Shown in pieces: positions 19,295 through 27,572 of a DNA stretch of 64,000 nt. Source of the DNA: an uncultured Halomonas sp. (GTDB lineage: Bacteria; Pseudomonadota; Gammaproteobacteria; Pseudomonadales; Halomonadaceae); contig NZ_CANMVL010000002.1 of the NCBI RefSeq assembly GCF_947501415.1, forward strand, positions 310,001-374,000. The letters are read 5' to 3'. The notes under the pieces were generated by a model, which saw nothing but the letters and a program-made list of their open reading frames with translations, ran no database searches and was not told the origin of the DNA. Numbering within the stretch: the stretch's first letter is position 1; the number at the start of each line of letters is the position of its first letter. A program made the position numbers and the translations under genes.

Positions 19295-20137
19295 TCAGAC
19301 TGTATCGACCTCCAGCCGCGATACCGCACGCTCCACGGCGTCGCGGTAGCCGCCGCCGAACAGCAGCAGATGGTTGAGCAACGGATAGAGCTGAAACAGC
19401 GTCTCGCGACGCGGCCAGTCCGCCGGGGAGGCGCCATCCCAGTAGGCCTCGAAGAAGGCCTCCCCCGGGGAGCCGAACAGGGTCAGCATCGCCAGGTCCA
19501 CCTCCGGATAGTGGCGATAGACCGCGGGGTCGATCAGCGCGGGGCCCCTCGGCGTGAACAGCACATTGCCCGACCACAGATCGCCGTGTATCAGGCTCGC
19601 GGGGGCATCCGGCAGCCAGGACTCCAGGCCATGGGCCAGCGCCTCGAGGCGGCCGCGCAGCCTGGCATCCAGTAGACCACGGGCCTGGCACGCCTCGGCC
19701 AGGGGCAGCAGACGCCTCTCGCGCTGGAAGGCACGGCCATCGGCGAGCGGCGCATTGGGCTGGGGGGTGCGCCCGCAGGCGTTGTCGCGATGCCAGCCGT
19801 GAGCCTCACCGACCACCCCGTGCAGCCTGCGCAGCCCTTCGCCCAGAGCGACCGGATCGCGGCGGCGAGGCGCCACCTCCAGCGCCTCCATCACCAGCCA
19901 CTCCTCGCGCCGGGCCAGCACGTCGGGCACCACCAGGCCCGAGCCGGCAGCGGCCAGGGCGGCCAGCCCCTCTGCCTCACCGGCCAGACGCTCGGCGGTG
20001 TCCTGCTTGACCACCACCTCGCCTCGGTCGGTGGCCAGGCGATAGACCGCGGCGATATCACCGCCCGACAACGGCACAGGCTCACCTTCTGGCGTCAATC
20101 CGGCCGTGGCCAGGCACGCCCGTAACCTTTCATCCAT
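19295..20137 (-). CDS. Fructosamine kinase family protein (YniA-like)
   Basis: The start at 20137 follows GAGGGGTG at seven bases. The 280 residues show the FN3K/aminoglycoside-phosphotransferase-like fold: LSGGDIAAVYRLATDRGEVVVKQD with the ATP Lys, the catalytic loop SLIHGDLWSGNVLFTPRGPALIDPAVYRHYPEVDLAMLTLFG, and a C-terminal YPLLNHLLLFGGGY. HGDLWSGN is diagnostic. Bacterial members phosphorylate ketosamines (fructosamines or ribulosamines) to repair glycated proteins, with the precise substrate rarely tested. It is convergent with the exporter operon with an 18-base gap. Confidence 0.9.
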   Translation of the reverse strand: MDERLRACLATAGLTPEGEPVPLSGGDIAAVYRLATDRGEVVVKQDTAERLAGEAEGLAALAAAGSGLVVPDVLARREEWLVMEALEVAPRRRDPVALGEGLRRLHGVVGEAHGWHRDNACGRTPQPNAPLADGRAFQRERRLLPLAEACQARGLLDARLRGRLEALAHGLESWLPDAPASLIHGDLWSGNVLFTPRGPALIDPAVYRHYPEVDLAMLTLFGSPGEAFFEAYWDGASPADWPRRETLFQLYPLLNHLLLFGGGYRDAVERAVSRLEVDTV

Positions 20138-20226
20138 GCCACCCCTCATCCATAGCACTCCTCACGTTATCGGTGAGGTCCCAGGCTTCCCCTCCCAAGG
20201 CATGCCGTCAAGGGGGAACGCACGCT

Positions 20227-20252
20227 AAAAAAAGCCGCCCGGGGCGGGCGGC
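20227..20252 (-). terminator. Rho-independent terminator after the fasciclin gene
   Basis: On the minus strand a GCCGCCC/GGGCGGC stem (20234-20240 and 20246-20252) with a five-base loop is followed by seven T residues (20233-20227). It lies about 105 bases after the fasciclin stop. Confidence 0.85.
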
Positions 20253-20356
20253 AAGCAGGGACAGCACACAACGCATAGGACATGGATGCAGGAAACATGC
20301 TGATTAAACACCTAGCGCCAGGAACGCAACCTCAGGAAAGATTGGTTCGTTGACAC

Positions 20357-20866
20357 TCATCGGGGCATCAACACGCTGTCGATGACATGAATAACGCCGT
20401 TGCTGGCCTCGATATCGGCCGAGATCACGGTGGCACCATCGATCATCACACTGCCATCCATGGTGGTGATGGTGATGTCCTGGCCTTGCACGGTGGTGGC
20501 GCTATCGGCGGCCATGGCGTCGGCGGCCATGATCTCGCCGGACACGACATGATAGGTAAGAACATCCTGCAGGGTCTCCTTGTTCTCCGGCTTCAGCAGC
20601 TCCTCGACGGTGCCCTCCGGCAGGGCGGCAAATGCCTCGTCGGTGGGGGCGAAGACGGTAAAGGGACCCTCGCCCTTCAGGGTATCGGCCAGGTCCGCCG
20701 CCTGCACCGCGGCGACCAGCGTCTCGAACTGTCCTGCCTCGACGGCCGTGTCGACGATGTCCTTCTGCTTCATGCCGTGGTGTTCCGCCTGGGCACAGCC
20801 GGCGATGAATAGACCAGCCACACCAGCGGCCATCAGATGAGTCATGGGGAGGGTGAATGTCTTCAT
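20357..20866 (-). CDS. Fasciclin (FAS1) domain lipoprotein
   Basis: This 169-residue protein has a lipoprotein signal ending in IAGC (Cys24) and a single FAS1 domain (about 34-169). Both conserved FAS1 boxes are present: [25 protein letters not shown] and the terminal [17 protein letters not shown]1 proteins act in adhesion or surface interactions; in several bacteria they are induced with light or oxidative stress genes, which is only background here. It is monocistronic with its own terminator. A pair of direct repeats lies about 80 bases upstream. Confidence 0.93.
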   Translation of the reverse strand: MKTFTLPMTHLMAAGVAGLFIAGCAQAEHHGMKQKDIVDTAVEAGQFETLVAAVQAADLADTLKGEGPFTVFAPTDEAFAALPEGTVEELLKPENKETLQDVLTYHVVSGEIMAADAMAADSATTVQGQDITITTMDGSVMIDGATVISADIEASNGVIHVIDSVLMPR

Positions 20867-20944
20867 GATGGGGTATTCCTCTTGTGGGCTGACTCGGGCG
20901 GATGCCCGGCGGTCGTGTCACCGATGAATGGAGTTCCATCGGTC

Positions 20945-20965
20945 AACCTATACACAACCTATACC
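20945..20965. promoter_or_regulatory. 11-bp direct repeat upstream of the fasciclin gene
   Basis: Two adjacent copies of AACCTATAC, with the repeats beginning 11 bases apart (20945 and 20956), lie 79 bases ahead of the fasciclin start. Read on the minus strand they are GTATAGGTTG twice. One helical turn of spacing suits a tandem-binding activator or repressor; the factor is not identified. Confidence 0.45.
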
Positions 20966-21109
20966 GCCATCATAAATTGGACAAGTTTTTTCGGCGCCTT
21001 TGTGACACGCCAGGGCACGATAGGGCAAGAGAGTCTTGCTATGGCTGACGCAGCCCCCCGAATATGGCACAACGACAGGCTGGATCACCCCGATAGAGGA
21101 GTCACACTC

Positions 21110-21421
21110 ATGTACAAGCTGGCGTTCTTTGTACCGGTGGCGGAGGCCGAGGCCGTCAAGGAGGCAGTATTCGCCACCGGCGCCGGGCGCATCGGTGACT
21201 ACGAGGCGTGCTGCTTTCAGACCCCGGGTACCGGGCAGTTCCGCCCCCTGGACGGTGCCACCCCGCATATCGGCAGGGTGGGCGACCTGGAGCGGGTGGA
21301 AGAGCTGAAGGTGGAACTGGTCTGTGAGGATGCGCTGATTCGCGAGGCGGTGGCAGCGCTACGCCAGGCCCACCCCTATGAGGAGCCGGCCTTTGATGTC
21401 TGGCGTCTCGAGGATCTTTGA
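21110..21421 (+). CDS. NIF3/YqfO-like small protein (CutA-like fold)
   Basis: The start at 21110 follows GAGGAG at eight bases; the longer open frame upstream has no protein-like character. The 103 residues (MYKLAFFVPVAEAEAVKEAVFATGAGRIGDYEACCFQTPGTGQFRPLDGATPHIG to YEEPAFDVWRL) correspond to the insert domain found inside larger NIF3-like dinuclear-metal proteins such as B. subtilis YqfO. Here it is a stand-alone protein, as in pseudomonads. The function is unknown; the fold is related to PII/CutA. It is convergent with the Nudix gene. Confidence 0.85.
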   Translation: MYKLAFFVPVAEAEAVKEAVFATGAGRIGDYEACCFQTPGTGQFRPLDGATPHIGRVGDLERVEELKVELVCEDALIREAVAALRQAHPYEEPAFDVWRLEDL

Positions 21422-21437
21422 AGCCGGGGGTGTGCGT

Positions 21438-21992
21438 CTAGCCGGCGCCGGATTGACGTTCGCGGTCGGGCACGATGTCGCTCATATGCAGCGGAAACTC
21501 GCCCAGCTTGCGGTCGGCATAGAAGTGCCACAGCGTACGCTCGATGGTAGGAAAGGCGAGTTCCTCCCAGGGGATTTCATGCTCCTCGAAGAGCCCCACC
21601 TCGAGGCTTTCCGGCCCGGGAGCGAAGCTGCCCTCGAGATCGGCCCGAAAGATCATGAACACCTGGTTGATATGCGGCAGGTTGATCAGGGTATAGAGTC
21701 CCTGTAGGTGAGTCTCGGCACAGGCCTCCTCGCGGGTCTCCCGGGCGGCGGCCTCTGCCGTGGTTTCGCCGTTCTCCATGAAGCCCGCCGGCAGCGTCCA
21801 GTACCCCTTGCGCGGGGCGATGGCACGGCGGCAGAGCAGCACGCGAGTACCGCTTACCGTTAGCGTCCCCGCCACGATACGCGGGTTCTGATAGTGGATG
21901 GTCTCGCACTCGTCGCACAGAAAGCGCGGACGATCATCCCCCTGCGGAATCGCGAGGCGCACGGTATGGCCACAGTGGCTACAGAAGTTCAT
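21438..21992 (-). CDS. Nudix hydrolase with N-terminal zinc ribbon
   Basis: This 184-residue protein starts with a zinc ribbon (CSHCGH, then CDECETIHYQNPR) followed by a Nudix domain. The Nudix box is GFMENGETTAEAAARETREEACAE, matching GX5EX7REUXEEXGU except for the final Gly position (Ala90-Cys91). It resembles the C-terminal half of NADH pyrophosphatase NudC but lacks NudC's N-terminal domain and its SQPWPFPxS motif. A nucleotide-sugar or ADP-ribose-type substrate is plausible, not established. The longer open frame upstream of 21992 overlaps the divergent gene and was rejected. Confidence 0.9.
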   Translation of the reverse strand: MNFCSHCGHTVRLAIPQGDDRPRFLCDECETIHYQNPRIVAGTLTVSGTRVLLCRRAIAPRKGYWTLPAGFMENGETTAEAAARETREEACAETHLQGLYTLINLPHINQVFMIFRADLEGSFAPGPESLEVGLFEEHEIPWEELAFPTIERTLWHFYADRKLGEFPLHMSDIVPDRERQSGAG

Positions 21993-22071
21993 GAGACTCC
22001 CAGGCAAGCGAACTGGCTTGACGTTGCGGAAGGCGGCCGGGTAGAAGATACCAAACCCCAATGGAAACCCC

Positions 22072-22707
22072 ATGTTAGAGAAACTTCGCGAACGCCTGCA
22101 AGCGCACCGGCCCCGCCGACAGTCACTGCGCCTGCCCGAAGCGGCGGTGCTGATGCCCATCGTCGACCGCCCCGACCCGACGCTGCTGTTTACCCGGCGA
22201 GCCACCCACCTCAATACCCACAGCGGCCAGGTCGCCTTTCCCGGCGGCAAGCGTGAGGCCCAGGATGCCGACCTGCTGACCACCGCGCTGCGGGAATCCG
22301 AGGAGGAGATCGCCCTGCCGCCGCAGCATGTGGAGCTGCTCGGCCAGCTGTCGGACGTGACCTCGCTGCATGGCTTGAGCGTCACCCCCTATGTGGGAGT
22401 GATTCCACCCGATCTGCCGCTGCTGCCCGACCCTGCCGAACTGGACCTGATCTTCGAGGTGCCACTGGCGCTTTTTCTCGAGGACCGTCGCCATCATACC
22501 GACGTCATCCCGGTAGACGGCCGGCCCTGGTACGTACCCAACTACCATGTCGATGGCCAGGTCATCTGGGGGCTCTCGGCGATGATGCTGGTGGAGCTTC
22601 TCGCCGAGGGGTTCGGCCGTCCGGTCGATCTGCACCGGGAGCCGCCAGGACCGCTATGCTACTTTCCGGAGCGGCTGCTGCGTATCCAGCAGCATGCCAC
22701 CGGCTGA
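22072..22707 (+). CDS. CoA pyrophosphatase-type Nudix hydrolase (NudL/YeaB-like)
   Basis: The 211 residues contain the CoA-ase motif pair: LLFTRRATHLNTHSGQVAFPGGKREAQDADLLTTALRESEEEIAL, in which THSGQVAFPGGK is the UPF0035 signature and RESEEEI the Nudix box. Family members cleave CoA and acyl-CoA to 4'-phosphopantetheine and 3',5'-ADP. It is divergent from the neighbouring Nudix gene over 79 bases. The following sensor-kinase gene starts 17 bases later, so the two may be co-transcribed by chance or by design. Confidence 0.9.
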   Translation: MLEKLRERLQAHRPRRQSLRLPEAAVLMPIVDRPDPTLLFTRRATHLNTHSGQVAFPGGKREAQDADLLTTALRESEEEIALPPQHVELLGQLSDVTSLHGLSVTPYVGVIPPDLPLLPDPAELDLIFEVPLALFLEDRRHHTDVIPVDGRPWYVPNYHVDGQVIWGLSAMMLVELLAEGFGRPVDLHREPPGPLCYFPERLLRIQQHATG

Positions 22708-22724
22708 CCCGGGGCCGAGGCCAT

Positions 22725-24329
22725 ATGCCCGACAGCACACCCAACACCAGTGCCGCCCTCTCGCCCGAGGAGCAGGCCCGCCTGATCGAGGAGCATGCGG
22801 CACTCGCCGCCCGCTGCGACCGACTCGAGGAGAGGCACCGGGCCCTCGAGGCGGAGCGTGACCACTACCGCTGGCTGGCCGAGAGCAGCACCGACCTGAT
22901 CTCGCGCCATGCCCGAGACGGCACCTTTCTCTACGCCTCGGAGGCGGCACGCGACCTGCTCGGCTATGCCCCCGAGGAGCTGATCGGCGTCTCCGCCTAT
23001 GACCTGTTTCACCCCGCCGACCTGGCCGCCCTGCTCAACAAGTCACCGCGGATCTACTACCGCGACGGCTTCTACCAGCAGACCTATCGCTTCCGCGCCA
23101 AGGATGGCCACTACGTCTGGTTCGAAACCACCAGTCGGACCCGGCGCGACCCGGCCAGCGGCGAGTTGCTCGATATTCTCTGCGTCTCCCGGGATGTCGG
23201 GCGCCGCATCCGTGCCGAGGCCAACCGAGAGCGGCTGGCCCGGGTGGTGGAGTCCACCACCGAATTCGTGCTGTTCATGGATGACGATGAGCGCCTCTTC
23301 TACGCCAATCAGGCGGCACGCCACCTCCTGCAGCTACCCCGCACGGGCGGCGCCGCGCGACTGGCCGACGCCTATAACGAGGAGTCACTGCGCGACCTGC
23401 GCACTATCGTGCTGCCCGCCGTGGCCCGTTACGGCTCATGGAGCGGCGAGCTGGCGATGCGTGGGCCACAGGGCGCGGTGCCGGTGCTCAGCGTGGTGAT
23501 GGCGCACTCCGGGCCCGGCACGGAACCGGGCCATGTATCGCTGCTCAACCGTGATATCCGTCTGCGCCAGGCGGCCGAGGAGCAGGCCCGTCAGCATCAG
23601 GCCCAGATCGCCCACGCCAACCGGCTGGCCACCACCGGCGAACTGGCATCCAATATCGCCCATGAGCTCAATCAGCCGCTGGGCACCATCGGCAACTACG
23701 CCAGTGGCGCCCTGCTCAAGCTCGATGCCGGCCAGCCGCCCGAGGCACTGCGCCTGCCCCTCGAGCAGATCCAGCGACAGGTAGAGCGCCTGGGGGAACG
23801 ACTGCGCCATATTCGCGGCTTCGTGCGCAAGGGCCAGATCCGGCCGCGGGCCACGGTCCTGGCCGAGGTGGTGGACGCCGCCTGCCGGCTCTGCGAGTGG
23901 CAGTACCAGCAGGCCGGGATCGACCTCGAGGCGGCCCTCAAGGCGCCACTGCCGAGGGTGATCGCCGACCCGGTGGGACTGGAGCAGGTGCTGGTCAACC
24001 TGCTGCTCAACGCCCTGGAGGCGAGCCGCGACCATCCCGGCGCCCAACGGGTCGAGATCAAGGCCCGGCGCAGCGGGCGCCGCGAGGTGGTCCTGACGGT
24101 TGCCGACCAGGGCCCCGGCATCCCCGCTGACCAGGCCGACTCCATCTTCGCCCCCTTCCACTCCAGTCGTGACGAGGGGCTGGGCATGGGCCTGGCCATC
24201 AGCCGCACCCTGATGGAAGCCATGAGCGGCAACCTGCGCCTGCTGCCACACACCGGTTCCGGCGGTGCCACCTTTGCCGCTACACTGCTCGCCGAACCTG
24301 ACCACACCGCTGCCTTGAAGCGCCCATGA
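22725..24329 (+). CDS. Cytosolic PAS-domain sensor histidine kinase (FixL-like)
   Basis: This 534-residue kinase has no signal peptide or membrane helix. After a short coiled coil (about 15-45) come a PAS domain (about 46-165: ESSTDLISRHARDGTFLYASEAARDLLGYAPEELIGVSAYDLFHPADL), a second PAS-like domain (about 170-280) and the HisKA/HATPase module. His313 in ASNIAHELNQPLGTI is the phosphorylation site; N box LVNLLLNALEAS, G1 VADQGPGIP, G2 GLGMGLAIS. The architecture matches FixL-type kinases but no haem-binding His in the FixL context could be assigned. It overlaps its regulator gene by four bases. Confidence 0.92.
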   Translation: MPDSTPNTSAALSPEEQARLIEEHAALAARCDRLEERHRALEAERDHYRWLAESSTDLISRHARDGTFLYASEAARDLLGYAPEELIGVSAYDLFHPADLAALLNKSPRIYYRDGFYQQTYRFRAKDGHYVWFETTSRTRRDPASGELLDILCVSRDVGRRIRAEANRERLARVVESTTEFVLFMDDDERLFYANQAARHLLQLPRTGGAARLADAYNEESLRDLRTIVLPAVARYGSWSGELAMRGPQGAVPVLSVVMAHSGPGTEPGHVSLLNRDIRLRQAAEEQARQHQAQIAHANRLATTGELASNIAHELNQPLGTIGNYASGALLKLDAGQPPEALRLPLEQIQRQVERLGERLRHIRGFVRKGQIRPRATVLAEVVDAACRLCEWQYQQAGIDLEAALKAPLPRVIADPVGLEQVLVNLLLNALEASRDHPGAQRVEIKARRSGRREVVLTVADQGPGIPADQADSIFAPFHSSRDEGLGMGLAISRTLMEAMSGNLRLLPHTGSGGATFAATLLAEPDHTAALKRP

Positions 24330-24964
24330 CCGATACCACTTCACCCTGCATCGCCATCGTCGATGACGACCAGGCCCTGCGTGACTCCCTGGCCTGGCTG
24401 CTGGACTCCGTCGGCATCGAAAGCCGCCTCTTCGCCGACGGCGAGGCCTTTCTCGCCGGCGACCCGGAAGGCTTCGACACGGTACTGCTGGACGTGCGCA
24501 TGCCCGGTCTCTCCGGCCTCCAGGTACAGCAGCGCCTGAGTGAGCTGGAGAAGGCCCCGCCGGTCATCTTCATGACCGGCCACGGCGATGTGCCCATGGC
24601 CGTCTCCGCGCTCAAGGCCGGCGCACGCGACTTCCTCGAGAAGCCTTTCAATCACCAGCAGCTGATCGATATCGTCCAGCAGTCGCTTCATGCGCACCAG
24701 CAGGCGCGTCAGGCCCAGCTCCGCCTCGAGGCGCTACGCGAGCGTTACGCGGCGCTGCGCCCCAAGGAGCGCCAGATCCTGGTGCACGTGGCCCGGGGTC
24801 TGACCAGCCGCGAGGTCGCCGACCACCTCGGAATCAGCCCCAAGACCGTGGAGATCTACCGGCTGCGCGCCATGAAGGCGCTGGGTGCCACCAATCTGGC
24901 CGAGCTGGTACGCCTGTGCGTGGCGCTGGGGCTGGTGGATACCCTGCCCGAAGAAGCCCCCTGA
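24326..24964 (+). CDS. FixJ/NarL-type response regulator
   Basis: This 212-residue regulator has a receiver domain (VDDDQ at 12-16, phospho-acceptor Asp56 in VLLDVRMPG, Thr in FMTGHGD, Lys in FLEKPF) and a C-terminal LuxR-type helix-turn-helix (about 142-200: LRPKERQILVHVARGLTSREVADHLGISPKTVEIYRLRAMKALGATNLAELVRL). MTGHGDVPMAVxALKAGAxDFLEKPF is the FixJ-subfamily signature. It is translationally coupled to the kinase through an ATGA overlap. The target genes are not evident; the DUF411 gene 138 bases downstream is the nearest candidate. Confidence 0.95.
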   Translation: MTDTTSPCIAIVDDDQALRDSLAWLLDSVGIESRLFADGEAFLAGDPEGFDTVLLDVRMPGLSGLQVQQRLSELEKAPPVIFMTGHGDVPMAVSALKAGARDFLEKPFNHQQLIDIVQQSLHAHQQARQAQLRLEALRERYAALRPKERQILVHVARGLTSREVADHLGISPKTVEIYRLRAMKALGATNLAELVRLCVALGLVDTLPEEAP

Positions 24965-25102
24965 CCTTGACCCAGCACAGCTCTTGACCTGGGTGCTACA
25001 CATAAGATGTATATTTCAAGACTAGCCTTCCCTCCCTCGGCCGGAGAGGCTGGCCGAGAGACAACCCTGCGTAACCACGCCATCTGGACCAGGAAAAGTG
25101 TC

Positions 25103-25552
25103 ATGCTGAATCGCATCCCTTCAAGCGCCACCCTGCTCATGTCTGCCTCCCTGCTGCTGGGTGCCGGTACCGCCCACGCCGCCCTGCCCGCCGAGGCGAC
25201 CCTCTACAAGAACCCCCAGTGTATTTGCTGTGACAAGTACGCCCGTCATCTAGAGGAGCACGGCGTCGATGTCACCATCGTCGACGACGTGTCGCTCGGT
25301 CAGGTCAAGAAGAGTGTCGGCCTACCCTACGGCCTCGGCGCCTGCCACACCATCGAGATGGGCGGTTACGCCATCGAGGGTCATGTGCCCTTCGCGGCCC
25401 TCGAGAAGCTCTTCGAGGAGCGCCCCGACACCGATGGCATCGGTCTTGCCGGCATGCCCATCGGCACTCCTGGCATGCCAGGACCCAAGCAGGAAGCGTG
25501 GAACGTCTACCAGTTCCGCGATGGCGAGGCCCAGCCATTCATGACCCTCTGA
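25103..25552 (+). CDS. DUF411 (CopG-like) periplasmic metal-binding protein
   Basis: The 149 residues begin with a signal peptide cleaved near GTAHA. The mature domain has the DUF411 signature YKNPQCICCDKYARHLEEHGVDV and PYGLGACHTIEMGGYAIEGHVP, with conserved Cys residues suited to copper or silver binding. Members are often found near copper-resistance genes, although none is adjacent here. GLAGMPIGTPGMPGPKQEAWNVYQF closes the domain. The start follows AGGAAAAG at a normal distance. It is followed by a strong hairpin, so it ends a transcript. Confidence 0.9.
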   Translation: MLNRIPSSATLLMSASLLLGAGTAHAALPAEATLYKNPQCICCDKYARHLEEHGVDVTIVDDVSLGQVKKSVGLPYGLGACHTIEMGGYAIEGHVPFAALEKLFEERPDTDGIGLAGMPIGTPGMPGPKQEAWNVYQFRDGEAQPFMTL

Positions 25553-25575
25553 GGGGAACCCGCCAGTCGTGATAG

Positions 25576-25610
25576 CGCCGCCCCCGGCCAGCTCCTGGCC
25601 GGGGGCGGCG
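25576..25610 (+). terminator. Strong GC hairpin after the DUF411 gene
   Basis: CGCCGCCCCCGGCCAG (25576-25591) and its exact complement (25595-25610) form a 16-bp stem with a three-base loop. It lies 24 bases past the stop. There is no T run, so it may act as a 3'-end stabiliser or a Rho-assisted terminator. Confidence 0.7.
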
Positions 25611-25691
25611 TCGTGGGTATCGCCTACACTGTGGGCGTAAGCCCGGCCATGGTGACCGCGGCACCCCGACCCCAGCGAGGGGGGCAACACC

Positions 25692-26507
25692 ATGAACAAG
25701 ACCGCCGTTTGTACCCTTCAGCAGTTTCTCGCCGATCAGGACACCTACCACGCCAGCATCGACGGAGTACGCGGCCCCATGACTCTGGCGGCCGTGAATG
25801 CCGCGTTACAGAAGCATGCCAGCCAGCTACCCGACGGGGCCGACGGCTGGAGCGACCGACGCCGCGCCGTTGCCTGTCTGCAGATCGCCTGCCGGCAGCA
25901 GCGGATCGAGGTCGGGCCCATCGACGGACTGTGGGGCCCTCAGACCGAGCATGCGGTGGAGGTGCTGAACACCCTCCAGAAGACCGGTAGCAAGCCCGCC
26001 CCCTGGCGCGATCAGCCAACGCTGGAGACCAACCCCAACGGCTGGTACCGGGAGGCCGAGCTGGAGCAGGCGCTGGGCTCTCCGACACGCAAGCCGCCCC
26101 TGACGGTCGTGCCCTGCCCCTGGAGGCTTGCGCTGGCCTGGGACCTCGGCACCAGCCCCAGCGGTATCGGCTGCCACGAGCAGGTCGCCGACAGCCTGGC
26201 GCGCATCCTGGAGCGGGTACATGACCACTACGGACCGCAGCGCCTCAGGGAGCTGGGCCTGCATCGCTACGGCGGCTGCTACAACAAGCGTCGCAAGCGC
26301 GGCGGCACCCGCTGGTCGACCCACGCCTGGGGCCTGGCCATCGACTGGGACCCGAGCCACAACAAGCTCCGGTGGAGACGCGACCGAGCACGCCTGGCTC
26401 GGCCGGAGTACGACACCTGGTGGCGCCTCTGGGAAGAGGAAGGCTGGGTCAGCCTGGGGCGCACGCGCAACTTCGATTGGATGCATGTGCAGGCCGTCAA
26501 GCTCTGA
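25692..26507 (+). CDS. Peptidoglycan-binding M15 peptidase-like protein
   Basis: The 271 residues have an N-terminal peptidoglycan-binding-like repeat region (about 1-100, with IDGVRGPMTLAAVN and IDGLWGPQTEHAVEVL) and a C-terminal M15 zinc peptidase domain. Its metal ligands are visible: His211 and Asp218 in STHAWGLAIDWDP, and His265 in FDWMHVQ. No signal peptide was found, which is like phage endolysins and unlike VanY or DacA enzymes. It is isolated: a hairpin lies upstream and the next gene is convergent with a seven-base gap. It could be a domesticated phage lysis gene. Confidence 0.85.
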   Translation: MNKTAVCTLQQFLADQDTYHASIDGVRGPMTLAAVNAALQKHASQLPDGADGWSDRRRAVACLQIACRQQRIEVGPIDGLWGPQTEHAVEVLNTLQKTGSKPAPWRDQPTLETNPNGWYREAELEQALGSPTRKPPLTVVPCPWRLALAWDLGTSPSGIGCHEQVADSLARILERVHDHYGPQRLRELGLHRYGGCYNKRRKRGGTRWSTHAWGLAIDWDPSHNKLRWRRDRARLARPEYDTWWRLWEEEGWVSLGRTRNFDWMHVQAVKL

Positions 26508-26514
26508 CCCCGGC

Positions 26515-27489
26515 TCAATCACGCAGGATGGTCATGCGACGCAGCTCGTCCTCGGGGAAGACCCGACCGCTCTCCAAAGCGACGAACAGATGCTGAAACA
26601 CCACACCGGGCTTGCCGGGCACGATGCCCGACCGAAAATAGGAGTGCCCCTTGGGGAAATCGTAGAGGGTATTGACGTCGTCGCAGTCGACCGCGAAGAC
26701 ATTGCGCGGCAGCCGGATCATGTCTTCGGGGCCGGTGTGACCGAGCCGCCTGGAGGCGATGCGATTCCTCAGGTTGGAGGCCTTGCTGGCACGCAACGCC
26801 AGGTCGTCGGAGGCAAAGTAGACGGTCACATTGCGTGAGCTATGGACGATCAGCTCACCACTGCGCCCCTCCTCCAGTGACTCGTTGACGATATCGGCGG
26901 CAACCAGGAAGGTATTGCGAAACAGCAGCGGCACCCCGCCCGGCAGCGAGTACTTGTGCCAGACCCTCAGGGTCTCGCGCAGCACGCGATTGCCCATGGA
27001 GTGGGCCAGCACGTTGATGCGCTTCAGGCAGGGGGTCGGGTCCAGCTTGAACTGCTCTCCCTCCCGCCAGTCCAGGAAGCGCTGCAACACGCGGGCGAAG
27101 GAGAAGCCGCTCAGGTCGGCCGACTCCTGATCATCCCAGTAGTCCTTCACTATCCCCAGGTCATTGTCACAGGGCCACACCAGAGGCACCACCAGCACCT
27201 CGCCTGGCTTGGTCTCATCGCACAGCGACTGAAACTCCTGGACCGCAACGAAGACATCTTCCGGCAGATTGGAGAAGCCGTGGATATAGATCAGCACCTG
27301 ATTGACATCGGCGTCCTTGAGCCGCTGCAGGAAGGCCGAACTGCCGATCTCCAGATACTCCTCCTCCCCCTGCCGCTCGCAGTAGAACACCGAGTTGCTG
27401 GCAGCGTTATTGTTGAGGTCGAAGGTGAAGTTACGGTTGACCCGAGTGCGAATGCTCTGGGTAGGAAAACGATTGGTAATGAACAGCAT
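26515..27489 (-). CDS. DUF900-like alpha/beta hydrolase
   Basis: The start at 27489 follows GAGGTGG; the protein is 324 residues. The domain has the DUF900 features: LFITNR at the N-terminus, the oxyanion strand VLIYIHGFSN and the nucleophile motif LAHSMGNRVL (Ser164), and a late Asp and His in NVFAVDCDDVNTLYDFPKGHSYFRS. No signal peptide or membrane helix is seen, so it is cytosolic. Family members are serine esterases of unknown natural substrate. It does not form an evident operon with its neighbours, though the following DUF488 gene has the same direction. Confidence 0.85.
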   Translation of the reverse strand: MLFITNRFPTQSIRTRVNRNFTFDLNNNAASNSVFYCERQGEEEYLEIGSSAFLQRLKDADVNQVLIYIHGFSNLPEDVFVAVQEFQSLCDETKPGEVLVVPLVWPCDNDLGIVKDYWDDQESADLSGFSFARVLQRFLDWREGEQFKLDPTPCLKRINVLAHSMGNRVLRETLRVWHKYSLPGGVPLLFRNTFLVAADIVNESLEEGRSGELIVHSSRNVTVYFASDDLALRASKASNLRNRIASRRLGHTGPEDMIRLPRNVFAVDCDDVNTLYDFPKGHSYFRSGIVPGKPGVVFQHLFVALESGRVFPEDELRRMTILRD

Positions 27490-27572
27490 GGCGGCCACCT
27501 CGCAGGACGGCGGCAATCACACCGCCTTCCCTTGAAGTTAGCAGCTGCGCGGGAGTTGGCCGCCCTGCACCG

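Noticed and set aside
25692..26507. Prophage remnant around the M15 peptidase
   Set aside because: No integrase, capsid, tail or holin gene and no flanking repeats were found.
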